Origin: a virus
DNA: 42,712 nucleotides
IMG/VR virus record: IMGVR_UViG_3300037504_000559
Span: 1-42,712 of that record
Reading direction: 5' to 3' (one strand)
The translations under genes were made by a program, and so were the position numbers. Below, piece after piece: positions 30,246-39,022 of the stretch. Below the pieces are notes generated by a model, which was not told the DNA's origin, searched no databases, and saw only the letters and a program-made list of their open reading frames with translations. Position 1 is the stretch's first letter. Every line of letters starts with the position of its first letter.

Positions 30246-30303
30246 TTCGCTGAGAATCGCCGTCAGTGCGTTTTCTCAGTGTTTTGATACCTGTACACCT
30301 GAC

Positions 30304-30327
30304 AAAAAAAGCCGGGTTTCCCCGGCT
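30304..30327 (-). terminator. Rho-independent terminator after the endolysin gene
   Basis: Minus strand AGCCGGG-GAAA-CCCGGCT then TTTTTT. It lies 16 bases after the stop of the endolysin candidate and closes the late transcript. Confidence 0.85.
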
Positions 30328-30343
30328 CAGAGAAAAGGGGTAT

Positions 30344-30856
30344 TTAAGAATATGCGTACAGTCGATACGGTCTGTCGCCAAAAGCCCATCTACTGTCAAT
30401 ATCAAATATGCCGTTTTTCGCTCCGGCCTGAGCTACCTGTAATTTTTTCAGGTTCGGGAAAACTACTGCAACATGACCGCTGCCGGTAAGATTCTCCCAT
30501 GCTGCAATAGCTATCTGAGCCTGCCAGGCCTTTTGTTTTGCATCATGTTCATCAAGACGAATGATTGATCCGGCTTTGACGCCATCCTCAAGCCGGTTGC
30601 AAAGTGTATTTGCACTGCCCCATATTTTCACCCCGAGATCGGGCGCATACGTGTGCAGTATTTCAGTGTCATAGCCGTATCGCAAAAGCATACGTTCAAG
30701 GAAACGATTGCACCATGTCACCCCGCCCTGGACTCCGGGCTTTTGAGGTAGTTGAAGTTTGTGTATGCCGTGCCAATCAGGATACCCCGGCTGAACGTCC
30801 TTTTTTGTCAACTCAATTATCATATTCTTTATCAGCTCAATACGTTTGAAAAACAT
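30344..30856 (-). CDS. CHAP/NlpC-type endolysin candidate
   Basis: The 170 residues carry a catalytic-type Cys (GGVTWCNRFLERML near C49), a mid region, and GSGHVAVVFPN near 128 with a following Asn/Asp (AQAGAKNGIFDID). This Cys-His-Asn order is typical of CHAP or NlpC/P60 peptidoglycan amidases/endopeptidases. It is the last gene of the lysis block, after holin- and spanin-like genes. The ATG at 30856 overlaps the upstream stop (TGATG). No signal peptide, so it would depend on a holin. Confidence 0.7.
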   Translation of the reverse strand: MFFKRIELIKNMIIELTKKDVQPGYPDWHGIHKLQLPQKPGVQGGVTWCNRFLERMLLRYGYDTEILHTYAPDLGVKIWGSANTLCNRLEDGVKAGSIIRLDEHDAKQKAWQAQIAIAAWENLTGSGHVAVVFPNLKKLQVAQAGAKNGIFDIDSRWAFGDRPYRLYAYS

Positions 30857-31203
30857 CAATTACCCCCTGCTATTATTCCGACAATCAGGCCGGTTATTAC
30901 TCCCGCAGCTCCGGCACCGATTGAAAAATATATCAAATCGTTTTTTGTTTTCTCAAGCTCACCAAGAAGTTTCATTGTAGCGATCTGAACAGATTCATGA
31001 ATCAGGCGATCCTGCTCCGCTTCCATCTCCTCTATCACTATCCGGCTGATGTCCAGTATGAGATCCCTCGTTTCTTCTGCGGAATAGGTCTCTGATACGA
31101 TTTCTGATTGTAGTATTTCGTCTATCTCTTGAATCAGCTCTGAGTCGCTCCAGCTCTGAATCGACATCAATATCATCAAGATCAATATAATGTTTCTTTT
31201 CAC
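30856..31203 (-). CDS. Secreted/anchored lysis protein (spanin-like candidate)
   Basis: The 115 residues start with a signal-like hydrophobic helix (NIILILMILMSIQS), then a long acidic helical body (SELIQEIDEILQSE...RLIHESVQIATMKLLGELEKTK), and a Gly-rich C-terminal membrane segment (GAGAAGVITGLIVGIIAGG). It overlaps the preceding membrane gene in another frame by 209 bases. This is like nested spanin genes, but no lipobox Cys is visible. It could also be an antiholin or a tail-fibre lysis accessory. Confidence 0.5.
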   Translation of the reverse strand: MKRNIILILMILMSIQSWSDSELIQEIDEILQSEIVSETYSAEETRDLILDISRIVIEEMEAEQDRLIHESVQIATMKLLGELEKTKNDLIYFSIGAGAAGVITGLIVGIIAGGN

Positions 31204-31276
31204 GTTTCCCCCTCAGCAAAAAAATAATATACCCGGATAGTAATACAAATGTAATTATACACGCTATCTCAAGCAT
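30995..31276 (-). CDS. N-anchored membrane protein overlapping the next gene in another frame
   Basis: From the ATG at 31276 (93 aa) it has one N-terminal membrane helix (EIACIITFVLLSGYIIFLL) and a highly charged cytoplasmic or periplasmic part (RGKREKKHYIDLDD, then Arg-rich). 209 bases are shared with the 30856-31203 gene in a different frame. Long dual coding suggests selection, as for Rz/Rz1. Confidence 0.5.
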   Translation of the reverse strand: MLEIACIITFVLLSGYIIFLLRGKREKKHYIDLDDIDVDSELERLRADSRDRRNTTIRNRIRDLFRRRNEGSHTGHQPDSDRGDGSGAGSPDS

Positions 31277-31499
31277 TTTTACCGCCCAGATTTTCAAGTA
31301 CTCCAACTCCAAGCAAGGCTGCTCCGGTACCAATCATCATGTTTGCCGTGCTGCTTGCAGTTGCCGGATCAGCAATTTTTGTTGCAATAGAAAATGCAAA
31401 CAAAACGACATGCATGGCAACTCCTATACTCGCTATAACAATACCTGCAATTCTTTTGCTTGACTCTTTTCCATTTTTGTCTTTCAATACGTTGTTCAT
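31269..31499 (-). CDS. Holin-like two-span membrane protein
   Basis: The 76 residues have a charged start (NNVLKDKNGKESSKR), two hydrophobic segments (AGIVIASIGVAMHVVLFAFSI and ASSTANMMIGTGAALLGVGVL) and a short tail. Size and place between a coiled-coil membrane protein and the endolysin point to a class II-like holin. It overlaps its neighbours by 4-8 bases. Confidence 0.6.
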   Translation of the reverse strand: MNNVLKDKNGKESSKRIAGIVIASIGVAMHVVLFAFSIATKIADPATASSTANMMIGTGAALLGVGVLENLGGKNA

Positions 31500-31825
31500 T
31501 TTGTACCCCCGATTATTGAATCTACAGCGTTTTTGATATGTTTCAAATCGCTCTTAATGTCTGTTAGTTGCAGCAGAAGATCATTATGATTTTTTTCAAC
31601 TACCTCAATCTTGCCCTGTAACCTTTCCTCTACTGTTCTGATTTTTCTGAAAGCATCGTCAATATCCTCACGCATATTGCACAGCTTCTCTTCAAGACCG
31701 CCCTCACGCTTGCCTTGTTCAGTTGCACGGTACTTTGCGCCGTTGTATTGTTTCGCGATGCTAAGTATCTGTAGTATAACAACTAAGGCTGCTCCTATTA
31801 CAATCGATACTGTTTGAAAATCCAT
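31496..31825 (-). CDS. XhlA-like membrane-anchored coiled-coil lysis protein
   Basis: An N-terminal membrane segment (VSIVIGAALVVILQILSIA) is followed by a long coiled coil (EEKLCNMREDIDDAFRKIRTVEERLQGKIEVVEKNHNDLLLQLTDIKSDLKHIKNAVD). The layout resembles hemolysin XhlA or holin-partner proteins, though these usually have the span at the C terminus. Position beside the holin candidate supports a lysis role. Confidence 0.5.
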   Translation of the reverse strand: MDFQTVSIVIGAALVVILQILSIAKQYNGAKYRATEQGKREGGLEEKLCNMREDIDDAFRKIRTVEERLQGKIEVVEKNHNDLLLQLTDIKSDLKHIKNAVDSIIGGTK

Positions 31826-31826
31826 A

Positions 31827-32330
31827 TCAAACCCCGTCTCGTTTTTTCTGTACTTCTATCAGGAAGTCAGCCCATGACCACCTGTTTTCAATCGCCTGGT
31901 TTATTAGTTTGTAGAAAGCAACATTTATCTTTCTCAGTTTTTCGTTTTCTGACTGTAGTTCAAAATATTCCTGTTTCGCTGTAGCATCCTCCGACCACTC
32001 CGAACCTGACCAGTTGTAATACGGCTCTGGAGGCGGTTGTATCTCTGTTTCGTTTGAGCCCGGCTCATCGTCAATCTGTGTGATTTTTCTGCCTTCACGT
32101 GTCGCCGTGTTGTAGACCGTTACACCCCGATAGTCCGATTTGACAATCCATTTTCCGTCCTGAAAAACAGGTACCTGTCGATCCAGAGTCGGTGCCGGTT
32201 TTTCTTTTGTTGCAAAAGCCGGTATTAGATACACGTCACGTCCAAGTCTCTTGCTTTCAAGTGGGTCAAGTTTTGCGTCTGTCGTTCCGGCGTATTCACC
32301 ATTATTTTTTTTGTAGTGATATAGTTTCAT
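31827..32330 (-). CDS. Tail fibre assembly chaperone (Caudo_TAP type)
   Basis: The 167 residues have LIPAFATKEKPAP, VPVFQDGKWIVKSDYRGVTVYNTATREGRKITQIDDE, typical of the fibre chaperone family, then PPPEPYYNWSGSEW and a C-terminal helix. The family helps trimerise tail fibre tips of its upstream neighbour. It follows the collar-domain fibre gene by 8 bases. Confidence 0.8.
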   Translation of the reverse strand: MKLYHYKKNNGEYAGTTDAKLDPLESKRLGRDVYLIPAFATKEKPAPTLDRQVPVFQDGKWIVKSDYRGVTVYNTATREGRKITQIDDEPGSNETEIQPPPEPYYNWSGSEWSEDATAKQEYFELQSENEKLRKINVAFYKLINQAIENRWSWADFLIEVQKKRDGV

Positions 32331-32338
32331 TACTCCCC

Positions 32339-33403
32339 CTAATATCTGATTATGAACATTACTGACACGTTAAGCGGGCGTGTTTCATTATCTGAAGTTT
32401 TCGCTGTGTTCGGGCTGGTTGAATTGCTATTATCGAAACTTAGATTATCTCTTGGCGAAGTAGACCCAAGTCTATCTATCTCCGATATCGAAGCGCCGGA
32501 ATTTGCCGTGAAACCAACAGCGCCAGATGCTGCGCTGAATATCGACCCGCCGCCGTCAGACGATCCAACGTCTATATCACCGGTGATTTTCTGCATAGCA
32601 TCGGTCTGCTCAGAGCCAACATTATCGCCGGTATTCCCGCCAGTCGCCTGTGCTGTTCTACTCGCTGAATCCGGATCGTTCCCCGCACCATCGTCAAAGC
32701 CACGCAAGAAAGAACCACGGTAATCGGGTAGGTTGAATGTAGTTGACCCGTCACCCTCACCATGCGTGATCCCGATTACCGAAAACAGACTGGCGTAAGT
32801 TGTTCTACTTACCGCAGAGCCGTCACATTGCAAAAATCCATCCGGGACCGAATCTGTTGCAACGGCGGCTACCTCTCCGATTGGAGTAGCAAGACTTACT
32901 CCGGCAATATTCTGAAAGCTCGCACTTTCTGATGTTCCTGAATAGCCCTCTATGTCTGAAAGAGTATTGACTATTCCGTTGAGGCTACCTCCCGAATCTA
33001 TCCAGGCCAAAGCAAGACAGCGTTTTGTGCTGTTGATATAGTATCCGCCTTTTTCATAGTCAAAAGCGGAGGTAAACTCGCTCGGCAAGGTTGTGGCATC
33101 ACTGCCAGCTGCAATTGAGGTTATTGTCAGGTTGTTTGACGTATCGAGTTCGATCTGCGCCCATCTTGAAGCTGTTAATCCGGACAGACTTATTGTCTGA
33201 ATAGAAGATATCACAGATACTCCGTATCTCGAATCGTTGTATATTCCAACCCGACCTTTGGTCAGCTTCAGAGTGCCAGAATCGTCATAGCAGACGGCTG
33301 TCTTGTTTCCGATAGATAGTCGGTTCTGTTTAAGCTCTTTGGATCCCCAAACTGCATTATCTCCGCCGTCAATTGGTTCTCTTTGAAATGTTATACCTGC
33401 CAT
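32339..33403 (-). CDS. Tail fibre with collar-type tip domain
   Basis: The 354 residues consist of an N-terminal virion-anchor domain (first ~170), a collar domain near 170-245 (TPIGEVAAVATDSVPDGFLQCDGSAVSRTTYASLFSVIGITHGEGDGSTTFNLPDYRGSFLRG), and a Gly/Ser/Asn-rich end. The N domain resembles that of the 33615 fibre. The tip would recognise the host surface. Confidence 0.88.
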   Translation of the reverse strand: MAGITFQREPIDGGDNAVWGSKELKQNRLSIGNKTAVCYDDSGTLKLTKGRVGIYNDSRYGVSVISSIQTISLSGLTASRWAQIELDTSNNLTITSIAAGSDATTLPSEFTSAFDYEKGGYYINSTKRCLALAWIDSGGSLNGIVNTLSDIEGYSGTSESASFQNIAGVSLATPIGEVAAVATDSVPDGFLQCDGSAVSRTTYASLFSVIGITHGEGDGSTTFNLPDYRGSFLRGFDDGAGNDPDSASRTAQATGGNTGDNVGSEQTDAMQKITGDIDVGSSDGGGSIFSAASGAVGFTANSGASISEIDRLGSTSPRDNLSFDNSNSTSPNTAKTSDNETRPLNVSVMFIIRY

Positions 33404-33404
33404 G

Positions 33405-33605
33405 TCAATCCCATTTCATGTTATATTCATATTCAGCAACCTTATACAAGACAAATCCAACAAAGAAAAATGCAGTATAAGAAAGTATTGCTGAAAAATA
33501 ATACTCTGTGCTCTCTGTGTCATATTCAAAATGAATTGTTTCTATTTCAGAATAAGCAAAAAAACAGACAGATAAAAGTAAAATCGTTAAAATTATTCTT
33601 TTCAT
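33405..33605 (-). CDS. Small membrane protein (66 aa) between the two fibre genes
   Basis: A signal-like start (RIILTILLLSVCFFAYSE) with a Cys near residue 14, acidic body and a C-terminal hydrophobic segment (AILSYTAFFFVGFVLYKV). It may change the host envelope, e.g. in superinfection exclusion. No family is recognised. Confidence 0.5.
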   Translation of the reverse strand: MKRIILTILLLSVCFFAYSEIETIHFEYDTESTEYYFSAILSYTAFFFVGFVLYKVAEYEYNMKWD

Positions 33606-33614
33606 GAAAACTCC

Positions 33615-34574
33615 TTAAGGTACAAGTGTATTGCTTTCAGATACCATAAAAGATACCCAGCCTCTATTTATATTTGTATCTGCATATTCAAATCCATTAT
33701 CATAAGCGCCACCAGCCACCCTCCTTAAAGCTATAATAGATAGATTAACTGTCGATAGAGTTAACGCGACATTGTCTGCAACTAACTCATACCCTATTTT
33801 TGTTCCATCGTCACTTCTGATTGCAACACTTATGTTGAATATTTGGTCCCTTGTTATTCCTGCTGGTAGCGAGACAGACTTAGTAGTAAGAGTATCCATA
33901 TTCCAAGAACCTATTTCCATTACATAAATTCTTATTCTGTCAGTGCTTGAAACTGCGCTATCATCAATATATGTTATATCTTTAAGCTGTGATATGCTTG
34001 TTGTTGTATTTATGCTATCATTCGGGCTACCGCTTGATTTATTTTCTTTATATTTCTCAAAAAGATAAGGCTTGTCGTCTGTATCATCTGATTGACAGTA
34101 TCCAATATATCCGTCAATCATGCCAATCGTATTGACAACGCCCTCAAGTGTTCCGCTTGCATTTTTCCAGTACAACCCAATACAGCGCTTGCTTGAGGAA
34201 ATATAGAATCCTCCTTTTTTGCCGTTATAGGCATCCGTAAAGTTTGATGGCAGTGAATCTGCGCTTGTCGCTCCTGAAATATCACTTATCGCAATAGTAG
34301 CGGTGTCACCCGATACTGAAATCTCAACTTTTCCCCAGTTGCTATTTGATCCAGCACTGATATCAATCGACTGATCTGAAATGTCAATTACCGTCCCAAT
34401 GTTTGTCCCATCATCAATACCAATTCTACCATCACTCAACCTCAGCGTGCCCGATGAGTCATACAACCGGCAAGACAAAAGCCCAATTGTATTGTAGTTC
34501 AATTCATCGTTATACTGCGCCCATGTATCCAGATCGCCGTTCTCAATAGGTTTTCTCTGAAAAGTTTCTGACAT
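33615..34574 (-). CDS. Second tail fibre, paralogous N-terminal anchor with another tip
   Basis: From the ATG at 34574 (319 aa) the first ~170 residues align by eye with the collar fibre at 32339: FQRKPIENGD with FQREPIDGGD, YDSSGTLRLSDGRIGI with YDDSGTLKLTKGRVGI, LPSNFTDAYNGKKGGFYISSSKRCIGL with LPSEFTSAFDYEKGGYYINSTKRCLAL. The C-terminal half lacks the collar domain and is beta-rich. It is likely an alternative or accessory receptor binder. Confidence 0.75.
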   Translation of the reverse strand: MSETFQRKPIENGDLDTWAQYNDELNYNTIGLLSCRLYDSSGTLRLSDGRIGIDDGTNIGTVIDISDQSIDISAGSNSNWGKVEISVSGDTATIAISDISGATSADSLPSNFTDAYNGKKGGFYISSSKRCIGLYWKNASGTLEGVVNTIGMIDGYIGYCQSDDTDDKPYLFEKYKENKSSGSPNDSINTTTSISQLKDITYIDDSAVSSTDRIRIYVMEIGSWNMDTLTTKSVSLPAGITRDQIFNISVAIRSDDGTKIGYELVADNVALTLSTVNLSIIALRRVAGGAYDNGFEYADTNINRGWVSFMVSESNTLVP

Positions 34575-34575
34575 G

Positions 34576-35802
34576 CTACCTCCCAAGCGATACACGCAAA
34601 TCTTGAAGATCGGCGTTAACGTCAATTATTTGTTCGTCAAGTCGTACTTGTTTTTCACCAAGCGTGATGTTTCTTACTGATTCATTTCCAGACAAAACAT
34701 ACTGTACTTCCTTGACATCCAGTGTATCATCAATATCCTGACCTGTATAGGCCGACCCGCCATATAGCCCTGAACCGTAAGTGCCGGAACCATAAGTACT
34801 TGTACTTGAAACTGTTTTTACGGTTGGCGGTATATTGCTGATAACTCTTATACGTCCATCTGCTACAAGAGGGACCGGGTCTGATTTTTCAATTTCCCAG
34901 ACAATAGAAGCCGACCTTTTTTCTGTCTCTCGTTCAGACAATATACCCTGAGCCCAGAGTCCAATCGAAGTGTTGTCAATATCTGGCGCTGTCAGTTTTT
35001 CCTCATATACATCGATATCAAGCAGCGTGCTTTCTGTTGTTACAAAAGAACCGTCTTTGTCCAGGACAAAAAACTTGCTGCGCGCCTCGGTTTCAACGGT
35101 CGGAGCATATTCGGTGATTCCGTAACGTCCTTTTTTCCCGACAACAAGCGTTGCCTTTGTCTCTGTGTCTCTTGCACGGAAAAAAAACTCTCCATCTTCG
35201 TCAACACCATACACATAAGTATTCCCGTCCGAGTCGGCTATTTTTTTGAGATTTTCCAAAACTTTGTCCATCTGCACATAATTAATATCAAAAGAAGTAA
35301 CGGTGATAGATATAGTATCCAGCTTGCTTGAGTTTTTCACAATCGGAGTTTTTGAGACAATCTGATTGTCAAGAAGGTCCTCTACTATGAAAGAAACTGT
35401 TTTGCTGGAATAACTTTGACTCTCAGCGTTAATCCTCAAAATATAATCATTAAGGCCGAACCCGCGGTATACATAGTTCTGCTCGGTGCTGCCCTCAATC
35501 GGAACATCACGGACAACCCCGGTAAAAAAAGTATCATCCGAACCATACAGCCTGATTTTGATTGTGTCCTGTTTGATTATTGATTGAGATTTCCCGAATT
35601 GTAAAGAAAAATCCTTGCAACCGCCTTCATTAAATGAAAACTCACAACCAAGAAAATCTCCTGACCCTGATTGAAAAGCTCCTTTTCGTGCGCCTGTTGC
35701 ATCGAACTGTTCAACAATTACCGGGATTACAAGTTTTTGAAATGGATTTTGATAGCCTCCATAAAGACCGTCACCATATATCCCGGAACCAAAAGTGCTC
35801 AT
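34576..35802 (-). CDS. Tail tip/baseplate hub protein with YGSG repeats
   Basis: The 408 residues start FGSGIYGDGLYGGY and carry a near copy YGSGTYGSGLYGG near 338-350. The body is a hub-like series of beta domains (LIPVIVEQFD..., GVVRDVPIEG, VYRGFGLNDYILRI) like the phage tail-tip Tal/gp27-type hubs. It lies between Dit-like and fibre genes. Repeats may anchor fibres. Confidence 0.65.
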   Translation of the reverse strand: MSTFGSGIYGDGLYGGYQNPFQKLVIPVIVEQFDATGARKGAFQSGSGDFLGCEFSFNEGGCKDFSLQFGKSQSIIKQDTIKIRLYGSDDTFFTGVVRDVPIEGSTEQNYVYRGFGLNDYILRINAESQSYSSKTVSFIVEDLLDNQIVSKTPIVKNSSKLDTISITVTSFDINYVQMDKVLENLKKIADSDGNTYVYGVDEDGEFFFRARDTETKATLVVGKKGRYGITEYAPTVETEARSKFFVLDKDGSFVTTESTLLDIDVYEEKLTAPDIDNTSIGLWAQGILSERETEKRSASIVWEIEKSDPVPLVADGRIRVISNIPPTVKTVSSTSTYGSGTYGSGLYGGSAYTGQDIDDTLDVKEVQYVLSGNESVRNITLGEKQVRLDEQIIDVNADLQDLRVSLGR

Positions 35803-36563
35803 AAATATAATTTCCTATATTTCACCTTGATTGTGCATGCGGCACCCTCATAAGAGAAATTATTCACAATATTCTGCAACCTCAAGAATCTTGCTGTAGT
35901 CAAATTGCTAATTGCATTATTATTGTTTTTCTGGACCGTGCCTTCCTCGCTGTTAATGATCAAAGTATCTCCGGCCAGAAAGTTGGTATCAGAATAAGTG
36001 AAGGACGCTCCGCCGTCATTTGTATTTGTCAACTTAACCAGAGGCACATCATTACCCTGGTCGGCATCGATCTGTATGGTCGGTTGCATAAGAAAGATCG
36101 ATCCAGACCCATCAACAGTAAAGCTGCCATCACCGGACAAAACATTAGTATCAACAGTCTCTGTTGAATCTTTCCAAAAAGGAAACTCCGCCAAAAAAGT
36201 CACAGATACAGAAAATCTTGCCTGCTGGCCTTGCTCCTGACTTGTGCTTATATCAGGATCAGAAACATCAATATACCGGGTAGCACCATCAACGGACTTT
36301 GAGAGTTTCCCGCCCTTCAATACGGCAATAAGAAAATTGTTATATGCTGTTTCATACTCTGCAAGAGAATCTGCATATATTGATCCGGTAATACTTATTG
36401 AACGTGCTGTAATGAATCCGTCAGATACCTGTCTGCCTCCAGCCGCATAGAATTGATTAAGAACAGTTTTTGCCGTTTCAATATCGTCTCCAGTGATCCA
36501 AAAAGATCGATCAAAATTATATACATTACCGTCTGTATCCTCTATCTTAAGAAAAGCGGACAT
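35799..36563 (-). CDS. Distal tail (Dit-like) protein
   Basis: The 254 residues begin with a beta-rich N domain (KIEDTDGNVYNFDRSF, ITGSIYADSLAEYETAYNNFLIAVLKGGKL) matching the Dit front, with a later domain (ETVDTNVLSGDGSFTVDGSGSIFLMQPTIQI). It lies directly after the tape measure gene, the standard place of Dit. It overlaps the tape measure stop. Confidence 0.75.
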   Translation of the reverse strand: MSAFLKIEDTDGNVYNFDRSFWITGDDIETAKTVLNQFYAAGGRQVSDGFITARSISITGSIYADSLAEYETAYNNFLIAVLKGGKLSKSVDGATRYIDVSDPDISTSQEQGQQARFSVSVTFLAEFPFWKDSTETVDTNVLSGDGSFTVDGSGSIFLMQPTIQIDADQGNDVPLVKLTNTNDGGASFTYSDTNFLAGDTLIINSEEGTVQKNNNNAISNLTTARFLRLQNIVNNFSYEGAACTIKVKYRKLYL

Positions 36564-39022
36564 CAGAACCCCCTCCGTGCAGACCGGACTTTCTGCCCGA
36601 TACGCTCAATTATTCTATCAATATTTCCAGCGTTATTTATCGGCGCGTTGAAATTATTCTCAATTCTCATACCCGACATCATAGCCCTTGAATCCTCATT
36701 ACTAAATATTCTCATATTGCTTTCAGGGATAACAAGCTCCGGGCCTCTCTCTCCAACAAGTGATAATTGCCCGGCCTGCATAACGCCACCTTCTGCAAAT
36801 TCGGGTATTGGTTGACTTGCAATCAAAGCCGTCTGCGCTGCTCCAAGGCCACCTATAATCCCAGCCGCAACAAGGTTTGCCGGAAAAGGAACGCTTGATA
36901 ACGTTTTGACCACAGCAACACCAGTATCAATTATAGATTGAATTATTGCAGCAGCTTTTTGAGCCTCTGCCTGCTGTTTGTTTATTTCTGCGATTTTGTC
37001 AGCCTTTTCCTGCTCTAACTCTGCTATTTTCTCTGCCTTTTCTTCTTCTGACAGCGTTGATTGTTCGATTATTTCTTTTTGCCGTTCAAACTCGTTTTCA
37101 GCCTCAATCGTCTGGTTCTTGAATACCTGAGTTGCTATTGATTGTATTTGCCCAAATATTGTAGAGGCAGCACCGCCAAAACTGCTCATTGCATTCTGCA
37201 TTTCATTAGCAGCGTTTTTGATTGAATCCGCCATTTTCAAAGATTCAAGTTCTGCCTTTGCGGCAACGTTACCAAGAGCCTTTGAGGTTTTCGTTTCAAG
37301 CTCTTCACCAAGACCCATAGCGGCTTCTGTCGCTTTGTTGTACAAGATTACGCTGTTTGCAATCGCAGCGTTTGATTGCTCAAGACTACTTTTGAATGTC
37401 CGATTCGCCTCTGTGAGTTGATTCTGTTCTTCCCATGCTTTTGAGATCTCCCAGATGTAATCACCCATTGATATTGTCTCGTACTGTATAGCCTCGGCAT
37501 TATTTTCGTGAGATTCTGTGTTCTCTTCTGTGCTCTCAGTGTTTTTGTCAGTCTCTTCTGAAACATCTGAAAGTAATCCAGCCGATTCAAGAAGCGCACG
37601 ATCCGAACTTGACAGAGCCCCGGGTATGTTTTTGAGAGATACCAAAAGATTAAGATAATCAGAATTGAGTGTATCAATTTTATTACTTGCCGTGTCGATC
37701 AAAGCAAGGGAAGTCCTGCTTAGAACACCAAGCGGGTCTTGAGTCTCTCCAGCCCGGATACTTTCAACAATTCTTTGATTCGATTCAATCAACTCCTCAG
37801 CTGCTCTTATATTACCGCGAAGCATTTGTATTTCATTTTTTGCAAGTTCAAGCCGTTGCTGCTGTATCGCAGCTGTGTTGTTTTCAATCGATTTTGTATA
37901 ATCCTCTGTGAATCCCGCGCTTTCAGGAAGAATCTTATTGAGCCTGTTGATTGTATCAATATATTCAATCTGTTCCTCATCTGTCCGGTTGGCTTTTTGG
38001 CCCAACTCCTCGTACCTATCAAGAAGCGGATCAAGGTCTTTTCTCTGATCTCTCATAGCCTCATTCAGAGCAAGCACACCTGCAGTAAGACCTACAACAG
38101 CGGCAACAACAGGATTTGCAATTAGAAAACCAAGTGCAGCCGTAACAGGTCCAGCAGCAGCGGCTAAAACACCAAGACCAACTGCAAGCTCTTTTGTTGA
38201 ATCGTCAAGACTATCAAGAAAATCGATTGCGTCATTCACTCCGGACATGAACCGAGAGACAATTGGTATCAATTTTTCACCGAACGAGGTAGCAAGGTCG
38301 ATTGCGTTCGCCTGGGTACCGCGCAGTTGATTTGCAAAAGAGTCAGCGGTCCGGATAGCATCACCCTGCGCGTCCGTGGTTCCTTTGATAAGCAACTGAT
38401 ATATAGCCTGAGCTTTTGAGGTCGCGTCAAGCTCGTTCTTATTTTCAATCAGACCCGTATTAAGAGCCTCCTGTATGATAGCAGACTGACTTGCTACTAC
38501 ACCGTACTTTCTAAGAGTTTCCGTGTTTCCTACTATCGCTGACTGGATATCTCTGACAACCTGTTCAGTTGGAAGGTTATTGAAAGATGCAAGGTCTGTT
38601 GCAAGTTCAACAACCGATTTTGACATTTCCCCAGCAGCGTCACGCGCAAACCCCAGCGGAACAAGTGTGTCCTGAATCGTTGCAAGAAATCCGATATTGT
38701 CAATCGTTGCTCTGTTGACTGATTCGGAAAAATCCTCCGCCCATTCTCTGACCGTGTCTGATTGATCCCGGAATACCGCGTTAAACTTTGAGTTTGTCTC
38801 TTCTGCATCTGAGGCCGTTTTGACAAGTAGGGTCCCGATACCAACCAGCGGCAAAGTAACAGCTGCCGACAATTGTCCGCCGATCCGCTGCATGCTCTGG
38901 CCCACTTTTTTCATTTTGGACTGAAAAGTTTCAGCTTCTTTTGTCGCGGTATTGAGTCCAGCTTTCCATTCTTTTGGATCAATTACAAGTCGGCCAACCG
39001 CCGACCCAGCATCAAACGCCAA
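36563..39022 (-). CDS. Tape measure protein
   Basis: With 819 residues it is the longest gene, as expected for the ruler of tail length. The N part has a coiled coil (NTATKEAETFQSKMKKVGQSMQRIGGQ). The middle has a TMP-like core (ATIQDTLVPLGFARDAAGEMSKSVVELATDLASFNN) and membrane-like segments (AVGLGVLAAAAGPVTAALGFLIANPVVAAVVGL). It ends with a long helical region and SIIDTGVAVVKTLSSVPFPANLVAAGI. It follows the tail chaperone genes. Confidence 0.93.
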   Translation of the reverse strand: MAFDAGSAVGRLVIDPKEWKAGLNTATKEAETFQSKMKKVGQSMQRIGGQLSAAVTLPLVGIGTLLVKTASDAEETNSKFNAVFRDQSDTVREWAEDFSESVNRATIDNIGFLATIQDTLVPLGFARDAAGEMSKSVVELATDLASFNNLPTEQVVRDIQSAIVGNTETLRKYGVVASQSAIIQEALNTGLIENKNELDATSKAQAIYQLLIKGTTDAQGDAIRTADSFANQLRGTQANAIDLATSFGEKLIPIVSRFMSGVNDAIDFLDSLDDSTKELAVGLGVLAAAAGPVTAALGFLIANPVVAAVVGLTAGVLALNEAMRDQRKDLDPLLDRYEELGQKANRTDEEQIEYIDTINRLNKILPESAGFTEDYTKSIENNTAAIQQQRLELAKNEIQMLRGNIRAAEELIESNQRIVESIRAGETQDPLGVLSRTSLALIDTASNKIDTLNSDYLNLLVSLKNIPGALSSSDRALLESAGLLSDVSEETDKNTESTEENTESHENNAEAIQYETISMGDYIWEISKAWEEQNQLTEANRTFKSSLEQSNAAIANSVILYNKATEAAMGLGEELETKTSKALGNVAAKAELESLKMADSIKNAANEMQNAMSSFGGAASTIFGQIQSIATQVFKNQTIEAENEFERQKEIIEQSTLSEEEKAEKIAELEQEKADKIAEINKQQAEAQKAAAIIQSIIDTGVAVVKTLSSVPFPANLVAAGIIGGLGAAQTALIASQPIPEFAEGGVMQAGQLSLVGERGPELVIPESNMRIFSNEDSRAMMSGMRIENNFNAPINNAGNIDRIIERIGQKVRSARRGF

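Larger units (their letters stand above)
30077..30343. other. Intergenic region between the lysis block and the early operon
   Basis: The 394 bases without a gene (29950-30343) hold, on the minus strand, the endolysin terminator (30304-30327), a candidate promoter (30217-30245), a short RNA ending in a second terminator (30164-30186), T/A-rich tracts at 30066-30100 and the early promoter. The remaining 30077-30160 shows nothing further except A/T runs. Confidence 0.7.

Noticed and set aside
30209-30286. Plus-strand 25-codon frame with a strong AAGGAGATTG ribosome-like site
   Set aside because: It is the complement of the CUCCUU tract of the candidate small RNA; I see no plus-strand promoter or plus-strand gene elsewhere.
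36563-39022. Several frames inside the tape measure gene on both strands
   Set aside because: Composition, lack of starts, and the strong 819-residue frame make them shadows.
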